Of a stretch of DNA of 64,000 nucleotides, positions 50,918-62,051 are shown piece after piece. Within the stretch, counting starts at the first letter, position 1. Every line of letters begins with the position of its first letter. Under the pieces are notes generated by a model that worked only from the letters and a program-made list of their open reading frames with translations, was not told the origin of the DNA and did not search any database. Position numbers and translations under genes: made by a program. The DNA is from Picochlorum sp. 'celeri' (lineage: Eukaryota; Chlorophyta; Trebouxiophyceae): NCBI GenBank assembly GCA_010909725.1, contig JAACMV010000003.1, positions 434,001-498,000 on the forward strand, written 5' to 3'.

Positions 50918-52933
50918 ATGATGCTCCAGAGTCATATTTTGCGTTCTCATGGACTGTATAAAAACTGCAGTGTTTTCAGTCCACGCGTTGGGAAGCCTAT
51001 CTCGTATGGCTCATATCATCAAATTAAGAATTTGAAAAGATCTCAGCTTGTCTATTCTTCTGTTGAGACGCCAGAGGTTGTCGAAGAACACGCAGACGTG
51101 GAACAAGTTGCAGAGTTGACTTTTGTGGAGCAGAGCAACAGTGAAAAGGCCATGACCAACTTCAAGTTGTTGTTTGCTCTTCCATGGAGAAGGTTTAAAA
51201 ATGGTTCAGTGCTGACAATGAAATTGAGTGGTCCGATTGCAGAGCAGCCACAAGGGAGGTTCAGTAGTACAACAGCTTTGCCTGATATCTGCAATGCTTT
51301 GAGAAAGGCTGCATTGGACCCAAGAATCAAAGGTGTTTGCGTCAAAATCGACCCATTACAATGTGGATGGAGTAAAGTTCAAGAAATTAAAAGGCATCTG
51401 GCGTATTTTAGAGAGAGTGGTAAATTTTCCATTGCATACTTGGAAAGAGCTGGCGAAAAGGAGATGTATCTGGCTTCAGCATTCGAGGAAATCTATGCGC
51501 CACCATCAGCGTCTATTTCAATTCGAGGTATAAGTGTGAAGGGTACATTTTTGCGAGGTGTATTGGATAAAGTTGGAGTCGAGCCAGAAGTTCGAAGAAT
51601 TGGGAACTACAAAAGTGCAGGTGACCAGCTCTTGCGGCATGATATGTCAGAATACCAACGAGAGCAATTGACTGCTCTTTTGGAGGACATATATGATGAT
51701 TTTGTGGATTCTCTCGCGGTTTCAAGGGGGAAAACGCGGCAAGATGTGCTAGACCTCATCGATGAGGGAGTGTATGATATGAAAAAACTCAAAGAAGGCA
51801 ATTGGATCACGGACCTGAAGTACGAGGATGAAATCAATGATATATTGAAGGAACGAACTGATGGGAAAGATGACGAATTACGATTTGTCCGACTGCAGCG
51901 ATACAGGAAAGTCAGTCCTTCAGCATTTGGGCTGCATGGGAAAAAGACAATAGCAGTTGTCAGAACATCAGGTGCCATTGTTGGAGGCTCAGGATCCTCC
52001 GGTAATGTCATCACTGCTGAGTCTATCATTACTCAACTACGAGCACTCAAGAAGAACAAAAAAATCGCAGCTGTGGTACTCCGAGTAGATTCCCCAGGAG
52101 GGGATGCATTAGCATCTGATTTGATGTGGCGGGAAATCCAAAAGTTTTCAGAAGAGAAACCAATTATCGCAAGTATGGCTGATGTTGCTGCCTCAGGAGG
52201 CTACTATATGTCCATGGGGTGTCAGAAGATAGTGGCTGAGCCACTTACCATCACTGGCAGTATCGGTGTTGTGACTGGAAAATTCAACCTCTCAGAATTA
52301 TATGAGAAAGTTGGATACAATACAGAGACTATTTCGAGGGGAAGATTTGCCGAAATTTTAAATGAAAGCAGAAAATTTTCAGACGATGAAGCTGAATTAT
52401 TCGATAAGTCTGCCCAGTATGCCTATGAGCAGTTTAGGGACAAGGCAGCAATGAGCCGTGGTATGGCTATTGAAGAGATGCAGAAGTTTGCCCAGGGAAG
52501 AGTCTGGAGTGGACAGCGAGCAAAACAGATTGGACTTGTAGATGCATGTGGAGGCTTATGGAAAGCAATTGCCCTCGCAAAGGAAGCAGCAGAGATTGAT
52601 CGAGCAGAGAAGGTCACTGTCCGGGAGGTTTCAAGAGGAAAAGTCTCCCCACTTAGCCTTCTATCCAGTGGTGGTGCGTCTCTCCAAAGCATTTTCGCAA
52701 TACTTGTGTTCATGGCATCTGGAGATAAGAACGTGATATCACAGGTGTTGGGAATGCAGTCTGCCCTGAGCCTGATCAGAGGTGGACTTGGTATATCTGA
52801 TGAAGATGCCAACATGATGTTGGGACTGGACAAAGGCCTTGTCATGGCACAGTTGCCGGAATTCAAGCTTGAAGGTTCTGTCGAATCCTTTGATGGTCGA
52901 TTGACAAATGACTCTGAAATGACAATATTCTAA
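50918..52933 (+). CDS. SPPA: Chloroplast signal peptide peptidase SppA (protease IV)
   Basis: Single exon, 671 aa, beginning MMLQSHILRSHGLYK with a plastid-type N-terminus and an acidic linker. Two tandem ClpP-like domains, as in plant and bacterial SppA. The first holds the general-base Lys in GNYKSAGDQLLRHDMSEYQ; the second has RVDSPGGDALASDLMW and the nucleophilic Ser in VAASGGYYMSMGCQKI, then TITGSIGVVTGKFN. The Lys-Ser dyad is therefore split across the two halves and intact. Plant SppA is a light-induced thylakoid serine protease. A C-terminal hydrophobic segment (LQSIFAILVFMASG) may touch the membrane. TGTAA at 52942-52946. Confidence 0.95.
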   Translation: MMLQSHILRSHGLYKNCSVFSPRVGKPISYGSYHQIKNLKRSQLVYSSVETPEVVEEHADVEQVAELTFVEQSNSEKAMTNFKLLFALPWRRFKNGSVLTMKLSGPIAEQPQGRFSSTTALPDICNALRKAALDPRIKGVCVKIDPLQCGWSKVQEIKRHLAYFRESGKFSIAYLERAGEKEMYLASAFEEIYAPPSASISIRGISVKGTFLRGVLDKVGVEPEVRRIGNYKSAGDQLLRHDMSEYQREQLTALLEDIYDDFVDSLAVSRGKTRQDVLDLIDEGVYDMKKLKEGNWITDLKYEDEINDILKERTDGKDDELRFVRLQRYRKVSPSAFGLHGKKTIAVVRTSGAIVGGSGSSGNVITAESIITQLRALKKNKKIAAVVLRVDSPGGDALASDLMWREIQKFSEEKPIIASMADVAASGGYYMSMGCQKIVAEPLTITGSIGVVTGKFNLSELYEKVGYNTETISRGRFAEILNESRKFSDDEAELFDKSAQYAYEQFRDKAAMSRGMAIEEMQKFAQGRVWSGQRAKQIGLVDACGGLWKAIALAKEAAEIDRAEKVTVREVSRGKVSPLSLLSSGGASLQSIFAILVFMASGDKNVISQVLGMQSALSLIRGGLGISDEDANMMLGLDKGLVMAQLPEFKLEGSVESFDGRLTNDSEMTIF

Positions 52934-52978
52934 ATGCTCAATGTAAATTTTGCCAAATGATGAGGTTGTACACAGATT

Positions 52979-55945
52979 TTAGAAGATTGAAAGAATATAT
53001 TCTCCAAGGCATAGAAGTGCCACAAGAAAAGGGGACAAAAAATTGAACCCGAAAAGTGATCCTAGCAAGGCAGCATTAGCACAAAAGATCCTGAGAATAT
53101 TTGACATTGAAATCACTCTATGGTTGGACGGCCTCCCCCTTGTGACAACAGCAACTGATGACAATGAAATAGCACCAATGAGTATCCTCTCTAATGAAAA
53201 AAGACTGTACTGGATTCTATGAGTATATTCGAACATTTTACCACCAAACATGGCAACAGCCATGGGACTGACACCGTAGAATAAAATAGCAAACCACTCA
53301 AGAGGGGAAAACCTTGATTGATCATCACTAGCGAAAGGTGAGCAGCTCGCTATGAATATCATCAGACAAGCCAGGAAGAATGGCACAAAATCATGCAAAA
53401 GAAACATGGCTAGAATAATGGCCAGCTTGAGTGCATAGATTGTATTGAACCATGCAGAGAATTTCCTCACCCATGTAACTGTTCCGATCAGATTGATGAA
53501 GCCACAGAGCGCAGTTTTGAGAATGAAGTCCACCAAAAAGGTGATCCAGAGCATTGAAATTATACTTGTGGGGGTTTGAAGAAATATCCATGGGACTGTA
53601 CCCTTCTGCATGGCATTTAGCAGCCGTGAAACAGCAACTGCTTCCACAGCCACAGCTGCTGACAAGACCATAAATCTTCCTACATTCGGAGATTTCGCTC
53701 TCATATTTCCGTGGCTATTACACAGAGGGACACAGCGAAACACTGAAAATGCTAGTAACAGACCAGGCATAGCATACATCTGATGCCTGGTTGAGTACAA
53801 TATTGCTGAATGGAAATCCCATGCAAGACTGCAGTAAAAAATATACAGCATCAATATTCCATTGACATGCGCGTCTCTATTCGCAGAATTCGTCGTACCT
53901 GATTGAATATGCACACCTCGGATCCGTGATAGCATACATGTCATCAGATACAACGGAAGGGTGCCATAGTGGGATATCTAGCTTTGATGCCCCATTTGCT
54001 GCCCGTCGAAAATGGTCGCCATCTATTCCAGTATCATTGTTCACTAATACGAGCAGTGGTTCACTAGATACATCTTTCTCTTGTGGGTCTGGCAAATTTA
54101 AACAATGATTCGTCAGAACCAGTTTGATCGGAAGCATATCGGCTATGAGGGTCCAGGATGTGAATTGCTTTGGGACAAACCACTTTATAATGCCTCCAAG
54201 CTTGTACAGCAGGGATGAAATATCTAATTTTACAACCGCAGCACCTTGGATCAATTCACCTAAGCGTCGAAATATTCTATCCTTTTCATTGATGAATGAT
54301 ACCACGATGCCTTCTCCAAGAAGCGGATTGACTTGGCTTTGAATGGACAATTGGACTGATTTTGCCCCATGATGACGCAACGCTGCAGTACTAACCTCCA
54401 GAACCCAGGTAGAATTTTCCATCCAGTCAATTCCCTGAATGACATCTTTCCAATATCTCCTGCATATACAACAGTCATTAAAGGGCGACAGTGACTTTCC
54501 CGATCATTATAGCACGCATCAACATACTTGTTTTCTTTTGGCTCTTTCACAGATAATGCCGGGAGAGGAGAAAAATTATGCGACATCTCAAAATAACCAT
54601 CATTCCTTATTCCGTAGAGATTAAATGCCACTCCAGGATGCATTCCATGTGCCAAAATCTGCATCAGATCCATATCATCGCCATCCTTCAAGGTGTGGAT
54701 GAAACATATGTCGATGCCAGGTCTGCTCATCACAACCTGGAAAGGCTGACGTAGCTCTTGGCAGTTATGTGCTTCCTGAGGCCTACCCGACACCTGCTTC
54801 CCATTCTCCTCAAACATCTTCAAACTAAAAGGTATATGAGATGTCATCCTACCTCTCATGGCAGTATAGATATCGTCCGGAGATCCTCCTTCATATGCAA
54901 GATCAATGCTGTCTAGAATAAGTGGTACAGTCTGCCGGACCAATTGATTGCAAGACACTAGTCCTTTATGAGTGGAAGTACCCCAGACGCCTGGAATATT
55001 GTCCAGGTCTACTTCTAATGTCAGATTACTCTTCCTGCTGGTATGGACGGACCATGCAGATATTGCAGGCACAAGTACGTCTCCTGGACCAGCATAGATC
55101 CGAAGCCTAGGGACTGCTGCGTCGACTTTGGGGGAAGAACCATCTACATATAAATGACGTGGCATGACGAAAGAAGGCAAGTGAAAATGGGGTGAACCTA
55201 TCGTGATGGCGAACAGGACTGAATCCGAATAGTCCTCAACCACTGTATCAACAATCAGGCCACCCATGCTGTATCCAACTAAAACAACTTTTGGCGCCTG
55301 CTGTCGCAAATATTGCACACAAGATGCCACATAATTTGCTTGATTAACCTATAATACGTGATTATATAGCGTTCAATACAGATTTATGTACCATTTATCC
55401 CAAGAAAAGCACGCAACAAACGCACCAATAACCGTGGCTCTAATCCAGATGGCTCACCATCAAAATCGACCGCATACCAGTCGATCCAACGTATATCATC
55501 CCCTTTTCGATATCTTCTGGATAACTCTTTTGCCGTCTCCGAAGCCATTGATCGCATTTGCTCGTATGAACCCAAGTGACCATGGACAAAGAGCACTGGA
55601 AAAGCACCATCATTTCTCTTCTGTGTCACTGCAAACAAGATACGAAACGCATTATACGCCCCTCTAAGACGATAAAAAACCTTCAATATTACCTTCGGTT
55701 GGAACCCAGTATGAATTCCGCTCCTGGTACCGAAATAGGGAGTATCGAGTGAAGAAAAAACCAGTTGACTTGTCCTCTTCAACAGCAAGTCTGACTTTTT
55801 CATAGCTTGGATAGATATACGTCGTGTCACACTTCTTAGCACGCCCCAAATCCGATAGAACATCATTGGAGACGAGATAAACGTATAAGATGAGCCCAAA
55901 CAAGGCTAGAATCGCCAGAGACCGCTCTCCCTCCAGACCGGCCAT
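52979..55945 (-). CDS. PGAP1: GPI inositol-deacylase PGAP1/Bst1
   Basis: Five exons rebuilt: 55945-55693, 55628-55426, 55348-54528, 54459-53899 and 53828-52979 (introns 64, 77, 68 and 70 nt; donors GTAATA, GTGCGT, GTATGT, GTACGA); all phases agree, 895 aa. A signal anchor lies near residues 10-30 (AILALFGLILYVYLV). The luminal lipase domain has PVLFVHGHLGSYEQM (oxyanion region), NQANYVASCVQYL and nucleophile elbow VGYSMGG (Ser ~179). The C-terminal ~300 residues are multi-spanning. PGAP1 removes the inositol acyl chain from GPI anchors in the ER, needed for exit of GPI proteins. The GTGCGT donor is preferred over GTACAT at 55391 because only it keeps phase. Confidence 0.92.
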
Positions 55946-56035
55946 GTTCACCCACACCGCACATATACCCTCATATCAGCCTTTATTTCTAGTTTCAACT
56001 TATTTTTACTTAATAATTATGATAATGATAAAGAA

Positions 56036-57582
56036 TTATCGCAATTCAACGTTTAATTTTGAGGCAACTTGCTTTCGTACCTCCTCCTGCAAGTTGTTGA
56101 TCTCATCATCTGTCAACGACCTCTCCATTGATCTATATGCGATTCTAAAGCAATTGGACGTCTTTCCTGTCTTGGGATGTGTGAAGTCATCAATCAGCTT
56201 GACCTCTTCGACCAAATCTCCAGCAATGCCGCGGACAAGCTCACACAAATTGTTTTCAGTAAAGTCCTCTGATATCCAAAATGCCACATCTTTGAAGCAT
56301 GGTGGGTATTTTGAATATGGCTTAAATTTACTCTGCAAATCACCCTCCTTGAACTGCTTCAAAAATCTCTGATCTGATGTCCAGAAAAGCCTGATATCTG
56401 GAATATCATAGAGCACCATGGCAAGTCTCTCCAGTCCAAGGCCAAATGCCCATGCTTTGTGACCCTCTCTGCCATTCTTATCCAAAATTTCCTGTTCCAT
56501 GACACCGCATCCGAGCACTTCAAGCCACTGATCTTTGAAATATATTTCCAACTCGAAAGATGGGTCTGTGAATGGGAAATAAGCGTCGATCCACCTCATC
56601 TCAACATCTCCAAACAATTCCTTTGCAAGACCTTCCAAAGCCTTTTTCAACTCCTGCTCACAGAAAGCGGTTCCATCCGACGCTCCAGCTGCTTTCCACT
56701 CATCTTCTGTAAACACTCTGACACCTTCCATCTGATGGAAGACTGGATAATGGGTTGAATCGATGGAATCCCTTCGGTACACATCCCCAGTCACAAGGAA
56801 GGACGTAAACCCCTTCCTAAGAGTCTCTGCCTGATGGGCACTGGTATGGCAGCGGAGGACCGTCTCGGAATCCACATAGTAGGTATCATTTGGAGAACGA
56901 GACACGTGATCAGAAGGGACGAGCACTTCATCGAAATTCTACAATGGCATAATACTCAGAGTCAACCAACAGATGTATTGACACAACAACAGTCGTCAAA
57001 CAACGTACAGCTGTGGCCGTCACCACTGGGTGCAAATCATCAAACTTTGTGAATGTATCAGGATAGTTACGATCGAAGTATCCATAAATTGCTTCCTTGA
57101 TGATGCCAATCGGATGGGAGGGAATGTGGTGAAGGTTTGTCCCAATCTTTTCATAAATATTATCAGTCACATTGTTCGCAGGATCGTTTGTAATCACCTC
57201 TGCACACAACACTCAATCCAATCAATCGGTACACAGTATTATTGAGGCAATGGTTAGCATGCCAGACGAACCTTCTCTCGGAATCGACCCCACTCGTCCA
57301 GTCTCAGTTGACATGGCTGCCCTCGGCGCACTCAGTGATTTCGAATGCTTGCCATATCCGTGCACTGAACACAATATAACGCATGTTATCCCATGATAAG
57401 ATCAATAGACATGCATCCGAAATGAAAACAGAGTTTATATGTATCGTACCAGTTGAGACATTTGAAATCAGCGGCACTGATCCGCATTTTCGGCCAATGT
57501 GACTCAATCTCCCTGTAATATTTGAACATAATGTATTTATTGATGCGCAGGAGATGGGAGAGCGCCTATTGAGCGTCAGCAT
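56036..57582 (-). CDS. PheRS: Organellar (mitochondrial/plastid) phenylalanyl-tRNA synthetase, monomeric
   Basis: Four exons: 57582-57450, 57364-57272, 57199-57009 and 56938-56036 (introns 85, 72 and 70 nt; GTACGA, GTTCGT and GTACGT donors); phases 1, 1, 0; 439 aa. The first two exons give a Ser/Arg-rich presequence (MLTLNRRSPISCASINTLCS). The class II core has HPIGIIKEAIYGYF, NFDEVLVPSDHVSRSPNDTY, CHTSAHQAE, FHQMEGVRVF, EVLGCGVME and GLGLERLAMVLYDIPDIR. The C-terminal ferredoxin-like B8 domain (SKYPPCFKDVAFWI) identifies the single-chain organellar enzyme, not the cytosolic heterotetramer. In plants one gene product serves both organelles. Confidence 0.94.
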
Positions 57583-57774
57583 GGCGTACCTGGCCGAGTG
57601 GAAAAGAGCTTGCAATATCGAGCGCTTGCCATCAAAGAACGCTGCATTTTGCTGTATCTATGCCTGAAAATACTTTGATGACTGTAAAATGTATTATATG
57701 AAATAGTTTTACACGATACATTGCCCAGACGACAATATGGTTCATGTGGATCTGAATGTGTGGTAGGTCTCTTC

Positions 57775-60700
57775 TTAGCCCATCATCCTGTTGCAGAACT
57801 CACTTGCTTGAGCGGCTTCCAGGCCAAAGTCATGAGGTCTAGCTGCAAACTGAATAGAGGATTGGGCAACAAAGCGATACTCGAGGGGATTTTGCACGCA
57901 TGATTTCACTATCTGGGAGTTGAATGACTCCAGTCTTTCTAGTGTGGCTTTCCAGTTTCCATCATACAGGGGCACCTCGGTTCTTTTGCCTTTGATCGCG
58001 TCATCTTGGACCAACTTGTACGAAATAGAGTATGTGTCGTGTTTCGCTTCGACTTGGAATGTATCACCCTCTTCAACACGAATCTCTTCAATGTATTGGA
58101 CTGCCTGTTGCCATGTTGGGCCTTTGTCTCTGTATGGGCTGGTGCTCAGAGATATCTCGTCATCCAGATGAAGATTGAACCACATAGCGATGGCATTGCA
58201 TGTTCCTTTGGTGTCGACCGTAAACGTCAAGGTGTTCTCATTGTCCATGGCACATTTCTCAATGTCATAGAAATCAAAGGAGAACACTTTTGATGGAGGA
58301 GCCAAGGGTATCCATGCATCCTTATTTTTGCCCAATTCGACTCCCTCATAATCCGCTCTCCATCTCCATCGATTGGCCTGTTGTATATCCAACCCATGGG
58401 TGCTGTCAACTCTCATTTGAATCGGCTGAGCATATACTTCTGCCCTGCAAGGAACCAGTGTGGCATTTGGCATCAATAATTTGGCCTTTGCGGCTGCGAG
58501 AATATGAAGAATGCCTTCTCCAATCAATCCAGAGTCAAATACTTCAAAGATTGCCAGATCTACTGGTCTCTGTAGCTCAGGAGGGGTGCCATCAGGTTTC
58601 CTCAGAACATCCATCCGGCGAACATCCCTGTCGAGCACCAAGATTTTGTCTAAAAACCCATTCATAATGGTGCACTCTTCAGCTACATCACACATATGAG
58701 CACTGACCTCAGCAGCATACGTGTAGTCCGAACCTGCCCGGGCAGCCATCATAGACAGCAGCCCTGATCCTGCTCCCATGTCAAGGCAATGAACTTTTTG
58801 CCCATAAGCTGAGCTCTTTCTCGAAGCTACAGCCTTTTGAATTGCTTCATTATAAGCACGGTTTCTCTCTGTATCCAAGATCATATCATAATGCCAACGA
58901 GGCACTAGTGCATGATGCATTCTGTACTGCGGTGGATGAGAGGTGAACACAACCTGTGATTGGTCCTGTTGAACTCTGACGGACACGTCTGCTCCCTCTT
59001 CGATTGTTTTAGTATCTAGATATTGAACACCTTGTCCCCATGATGAGGCAGGTAAAATAGCTGGATTGCCTTGAGAGCTGGATGAAAAAGTGCCATTGCT
59101 CAGTATCTCATTGTCATGGCAATTGCTATACAATTCAAACCAGAACACCACAGCATTCCATTGGCCGTTTCGTACGACTTTCACTGAGATATCTTCGTCA
59201 TATTCCCATGTAGTATCTGAGTCTTTTAAAAAGCCGTCGTCTTTCTGTATGTTGGCAACCCTTGAAGTCAAATCAATTTCAACTGCAACAAATGGATCAG
59301 AAAGAGCCCTGAAAGGCATATTTTGATGTTGAAATCTCTCGTCGCCTGGGTACCACCTATAGCAATCCATTGGCGATAGATTAAATCCTTCAACTGTGTC
59401 AAGTTTGAACTCAGCAAGCTGCCCCATGATTTTCACCTTGCCAGGAAATACTTGTGCACCAGAAGACAGCAAGTGCTTGGCTGAATAATCAACACTTTTC
59501 AACAAACCCATACCAAGAATGGTGTGATCCAATAGATCAATCACCAATGTATCGGCAGGTGTCTCCGTGTGATGGTATTGTTTCACTGGAGGTTGGAGTA
59601 ATTCTGGTATGCCAGTCTCTGATATCTGCTCAGTCATATGTGAATCCCCTTCAGACCCAACCCTAACCGTCTCCAACACTCCACTCACGATCTCAACGTT
59701 CTTTGAGTAGGGAAGATTTTTGTTGGAGTCTAGTATTTGTTTTGCCATTCGATAAAGCATCTTTGATCTTTCCACTTGTGTAACTTTCTGGGCACCAGCC
59801 TGGGCAGTCAACAACCCAAGAACGCCACCTCCCGAACTAATAACTACAGTATGAGAGCTAGATTGGTTCTTGAAATGTGTCTGAAGTGCTTTGGCAAACC
59901 AGGATAGACGGGTATGATCCTCGAGTACTTTAATACAATCTTTGGGAGCAGCCAAATCACTCAATGCAGTGACATACGATAAGAGCCCGGTCCTCCTCTG
60001 ATCTGAATTTAAGTATTCCTTCGCATCTATTGGAGTCCTTCTGAGATTCGGGACCCATGTCGGCCTCCTGATATACATACCAAGAGCATTAAGTACACTC
60101 AAATAGAACAAGTGTATGACAAGACACAACACACATACCATTCCAAATCCTCAAGCTCCCAGTCCGGTGCCGTCATGCTCTGTTTGAATTGATTCAACAT
60201 TTGAAGTCTTTGGTCTTTATGACGTGCGTGTCTCAGTTTCAACACAAGATTATGCCGTTCGACGGCAGCTGCTGCATTCATTGCCCTTGTGTCTTCCTCC
60301 AACCTCTTCTTCGCCGCTGAGACTTTCTTGGTCAGTACAGAATCATTAGGCTCTAGTTCTAAAGCTCTTGAGAACGCTGTATATGCAGCTTCCCAGTTGT
60401 TCAGGCTTTCTAATGCACAGCCAAGCCTGTAATACCCCTTGCCCCAATCGGGCTTCAAACTCACAGACTTTTGTGCATCCCAAAGGGCCTGCTCAAGGAG
60501 ACCTATGGCCAAATAGCTCGCTGAACGATTAGAAAATAGCGTATGGTCTGTTTCGTTCCCAGCTATTGCTTGGCTGTACATTCTGATCGCATCTACATTG
60601 CAAACACAGGTTCTGGTCAACGTCAATAGACCCCTTCTTCGCCATGCACCATTCAAGACAGAAACAGTACCTTTGTACTTCTTCTCCTTAAAATAAGTAT

Positions 60701-60848
60701 TTCCAGCACTTTTTGATTGAGTAATAATGAACTGTAGTTCCTCTGGGTCGGCATCTTTCAAACTCGTCCCAGCATATTGTTCGATTCGATTTCTCTCGTG
60801 GGCAGCCACCACTGTGGGATCCTTCATATTTTGTTCGACTATCTTCAT
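57775..60848 (-). CDS. TPR plus tandem PRMT-domain arginine methyltransferase (PRMT9/PRMT7-like)
   Basis: Three exons, 60848-60671, 60592-60139 and 60067-57775 (introns 78 and 71 nt; GTACTG...TGTAG and GTATGT...ATCAG), phases 1 and 2; 974 aa. N-terminal TPRs (GNTYFKEKKYKDAIRMYSQAI, LFSNRSASYLAIG, GYYRLGCALESLNNWEAAYTA read in parts) as in PRMT9. Methyltransferase unit 1 (motif I VISSGGGVLGLL, ~288) has a degraded double-E loop, LLDHTILGMG. Unit 2 (~630-760) is canonical: LDMGAGSGLLSMMAARAG and FEVFDSGLIGEGI with both Glu. It would methylate protein arginines. The 78-nt first intron is in frame and stop-free, so splicing is inferred from the TPR consensus. TTACA (minus TGTAA) at 57709-57713. 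Confidence 0.85.
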
Positions 60849-61195
60849 TATTTAGTTATTATATTACTTGGGTACCTCTAAAATACAAACTATCTTTCAT
60901 ATTGATGCTTCAAATCTCAAGAGAATCGTGTTGACTTTGGAGCGGAATTCAAGTTCCTTTCAAACTCGTCGTTGGATGGGAAGGTTCTGCGTGGCATTCG
61001 GCCCATCATGTTGTCTCTAAACAAGCAGAGAACGCACCCTAGAGGATGAGAAAATATATATTACATATAGAAACAATATTGCAACTGGACGTTCGTATCC
61101 AAATGAGATAGAGAAGGAGGGCGTGCGTGACTCTGCAGAACTGCTAGGAAACACAGGGTGCCGTAAACCATTTAGATCGCTCCTTGACTGGATAG
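60849..61195. other. Divergent intergenic region PRMT / cyclophilin-like gene
   Basis: 347 bp shared 5' region. No tRNA, repeat or small exon recognised. Confidence 0.5.
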
Positions 61196-62029
61196 ATGGG
61201 TAAAGGTGGAACAAAATTTGTCGGAGATTCTCTGGCAGCGCGTTCAGGGAAGGTGAGGGGATTCTCGAGAAAGGACAGAACAAAAGAGTTGGACCAGTTT
61301 CTGAAGACAGGAAGGCACCCAGCATTCGGTACTCATGAGGGCAATCTTCCACAGCTACCTGAATCTAGATCTACTAGACCCCACATATTTTTCGATTACT
61401 CGATGAATGGAGAAAAGGTTGGGAGGGTTGTGGTAGAATTGTATCAGGATATGGTGCCTGCTGCTGTGGGGCATGTTCTGACACAATGTGTCAACGGTGG
61501 CTCATACCAGCATACGAGAGTGCATAAAATCCTTAAAGGCCTGGCCTTGTTTGGAGGGAAATCGAAGAAGCAGGAGATTATGAAGTTTCGAGTGGAGCCT
61601 AGTCTCTGTCATGTAGATGGATGCCTCCTATCTGTTGCTCGTGATGGTTTGTCATATGCATTAACATTGACGAGAGCCCTACATTTAGACGAAACGCATC
61701 AGGTTGTAGGGAGGGTCGTTCGGGGGGCAGAAGTAGTAGATGAAATTTGTAGTATGTCTGCCAAGGCAGATGATAGTCCTGTGAGGCAGATTGAAGTTTC
61801 GAATTGTGGTACGACAGATAAGGATGGAGAAATTGAGTTTGATTCATTCAAAAATAAGGGATCAATTGATCCAAATGAGAGTTTGGTTGAGGCAAGGAAA
61901 GAATTGCAAGAAGCGTTAAAGGTTGGCATCAAGCGTCATGAGGAATCTGAGATGGCCTCAAAACCCAAAAAGGTCAAGAAAATTATGGCATTAGATGACT
62001 CTTCAAGTTCGGATGATGAAAGTGATTAA
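61196..62029 (+). CDS. Divergent cyclophilin-like protein, probably catalytically inactive
   Basis: Single exon, 277 aa. A basic N-terminus (MGKGGTKFVGDSLAARSGKVR) precedes a cyclophilin fold at ~62-208: HIFFDYSMNGEKVGRVVVELYQDMVP matches the first strands of CypA (FFDI.VDG.PLGRV..EL..D.VP), and VVGRVVRGAEVVDEI and IEVSNCG match its end. The active-site stretch FHRIIPGFMCQGGDF is replaced by HTRVHKILKGLALFGGK, and the later Phe/Trp pocket residues are also gone, so Arg55, Phe60, Gln63, Phe113 and Trp121 equivalents are missing. The C-terminus has a Lys patch and a Ser/Asp tail (DDSSSSDDESD, CK2-like). A structural or nuclear adaptor role is inferred. Confidence 0.75.
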   Translation: MGKGGTKFVGDSLAARSGKVRGFSRKDRTKELDQFLKTGRHPAFGTHEGNLPQLPESRSTRPHIFFDYSMNGEKVGRVVVELYQDMVPAAVGHVLTQCVNGGSYQHTRVHKILKGLALFGGKSKKQEIMKFRVEPSLCHVDGCLLSVARDGLSYALTLTRALHLDETHQVVGRVVRGAEVVDEICSMSAKADDSPVRQIEVSNCGTTDKDGEIEFDSFKNKGSIDPNESLVEARKELQEALKVGIKRHEESEMASKPKKVKKIMALDDSSSSDDESD

Positions 62030-62051
62030 ATATAGAAGCATAATATTTCTA

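Noticed and set aside
55384..55425. GTACAT donor at 55391 for PGAP1 exon 2
   Set aside because: It leaves phase 1 and the next exon would hit a stop at once; the GTGCGT donor at 55425 keeps phase and the conserved NQANYV segment.
60099..60848. TPR ORF as a gene separate from the methyltransferase ORF
   Set aside because: A 71-nt intron with proper GT/AG ends and phase joins them, and TPR plus tandem PRMT is a known architecture.
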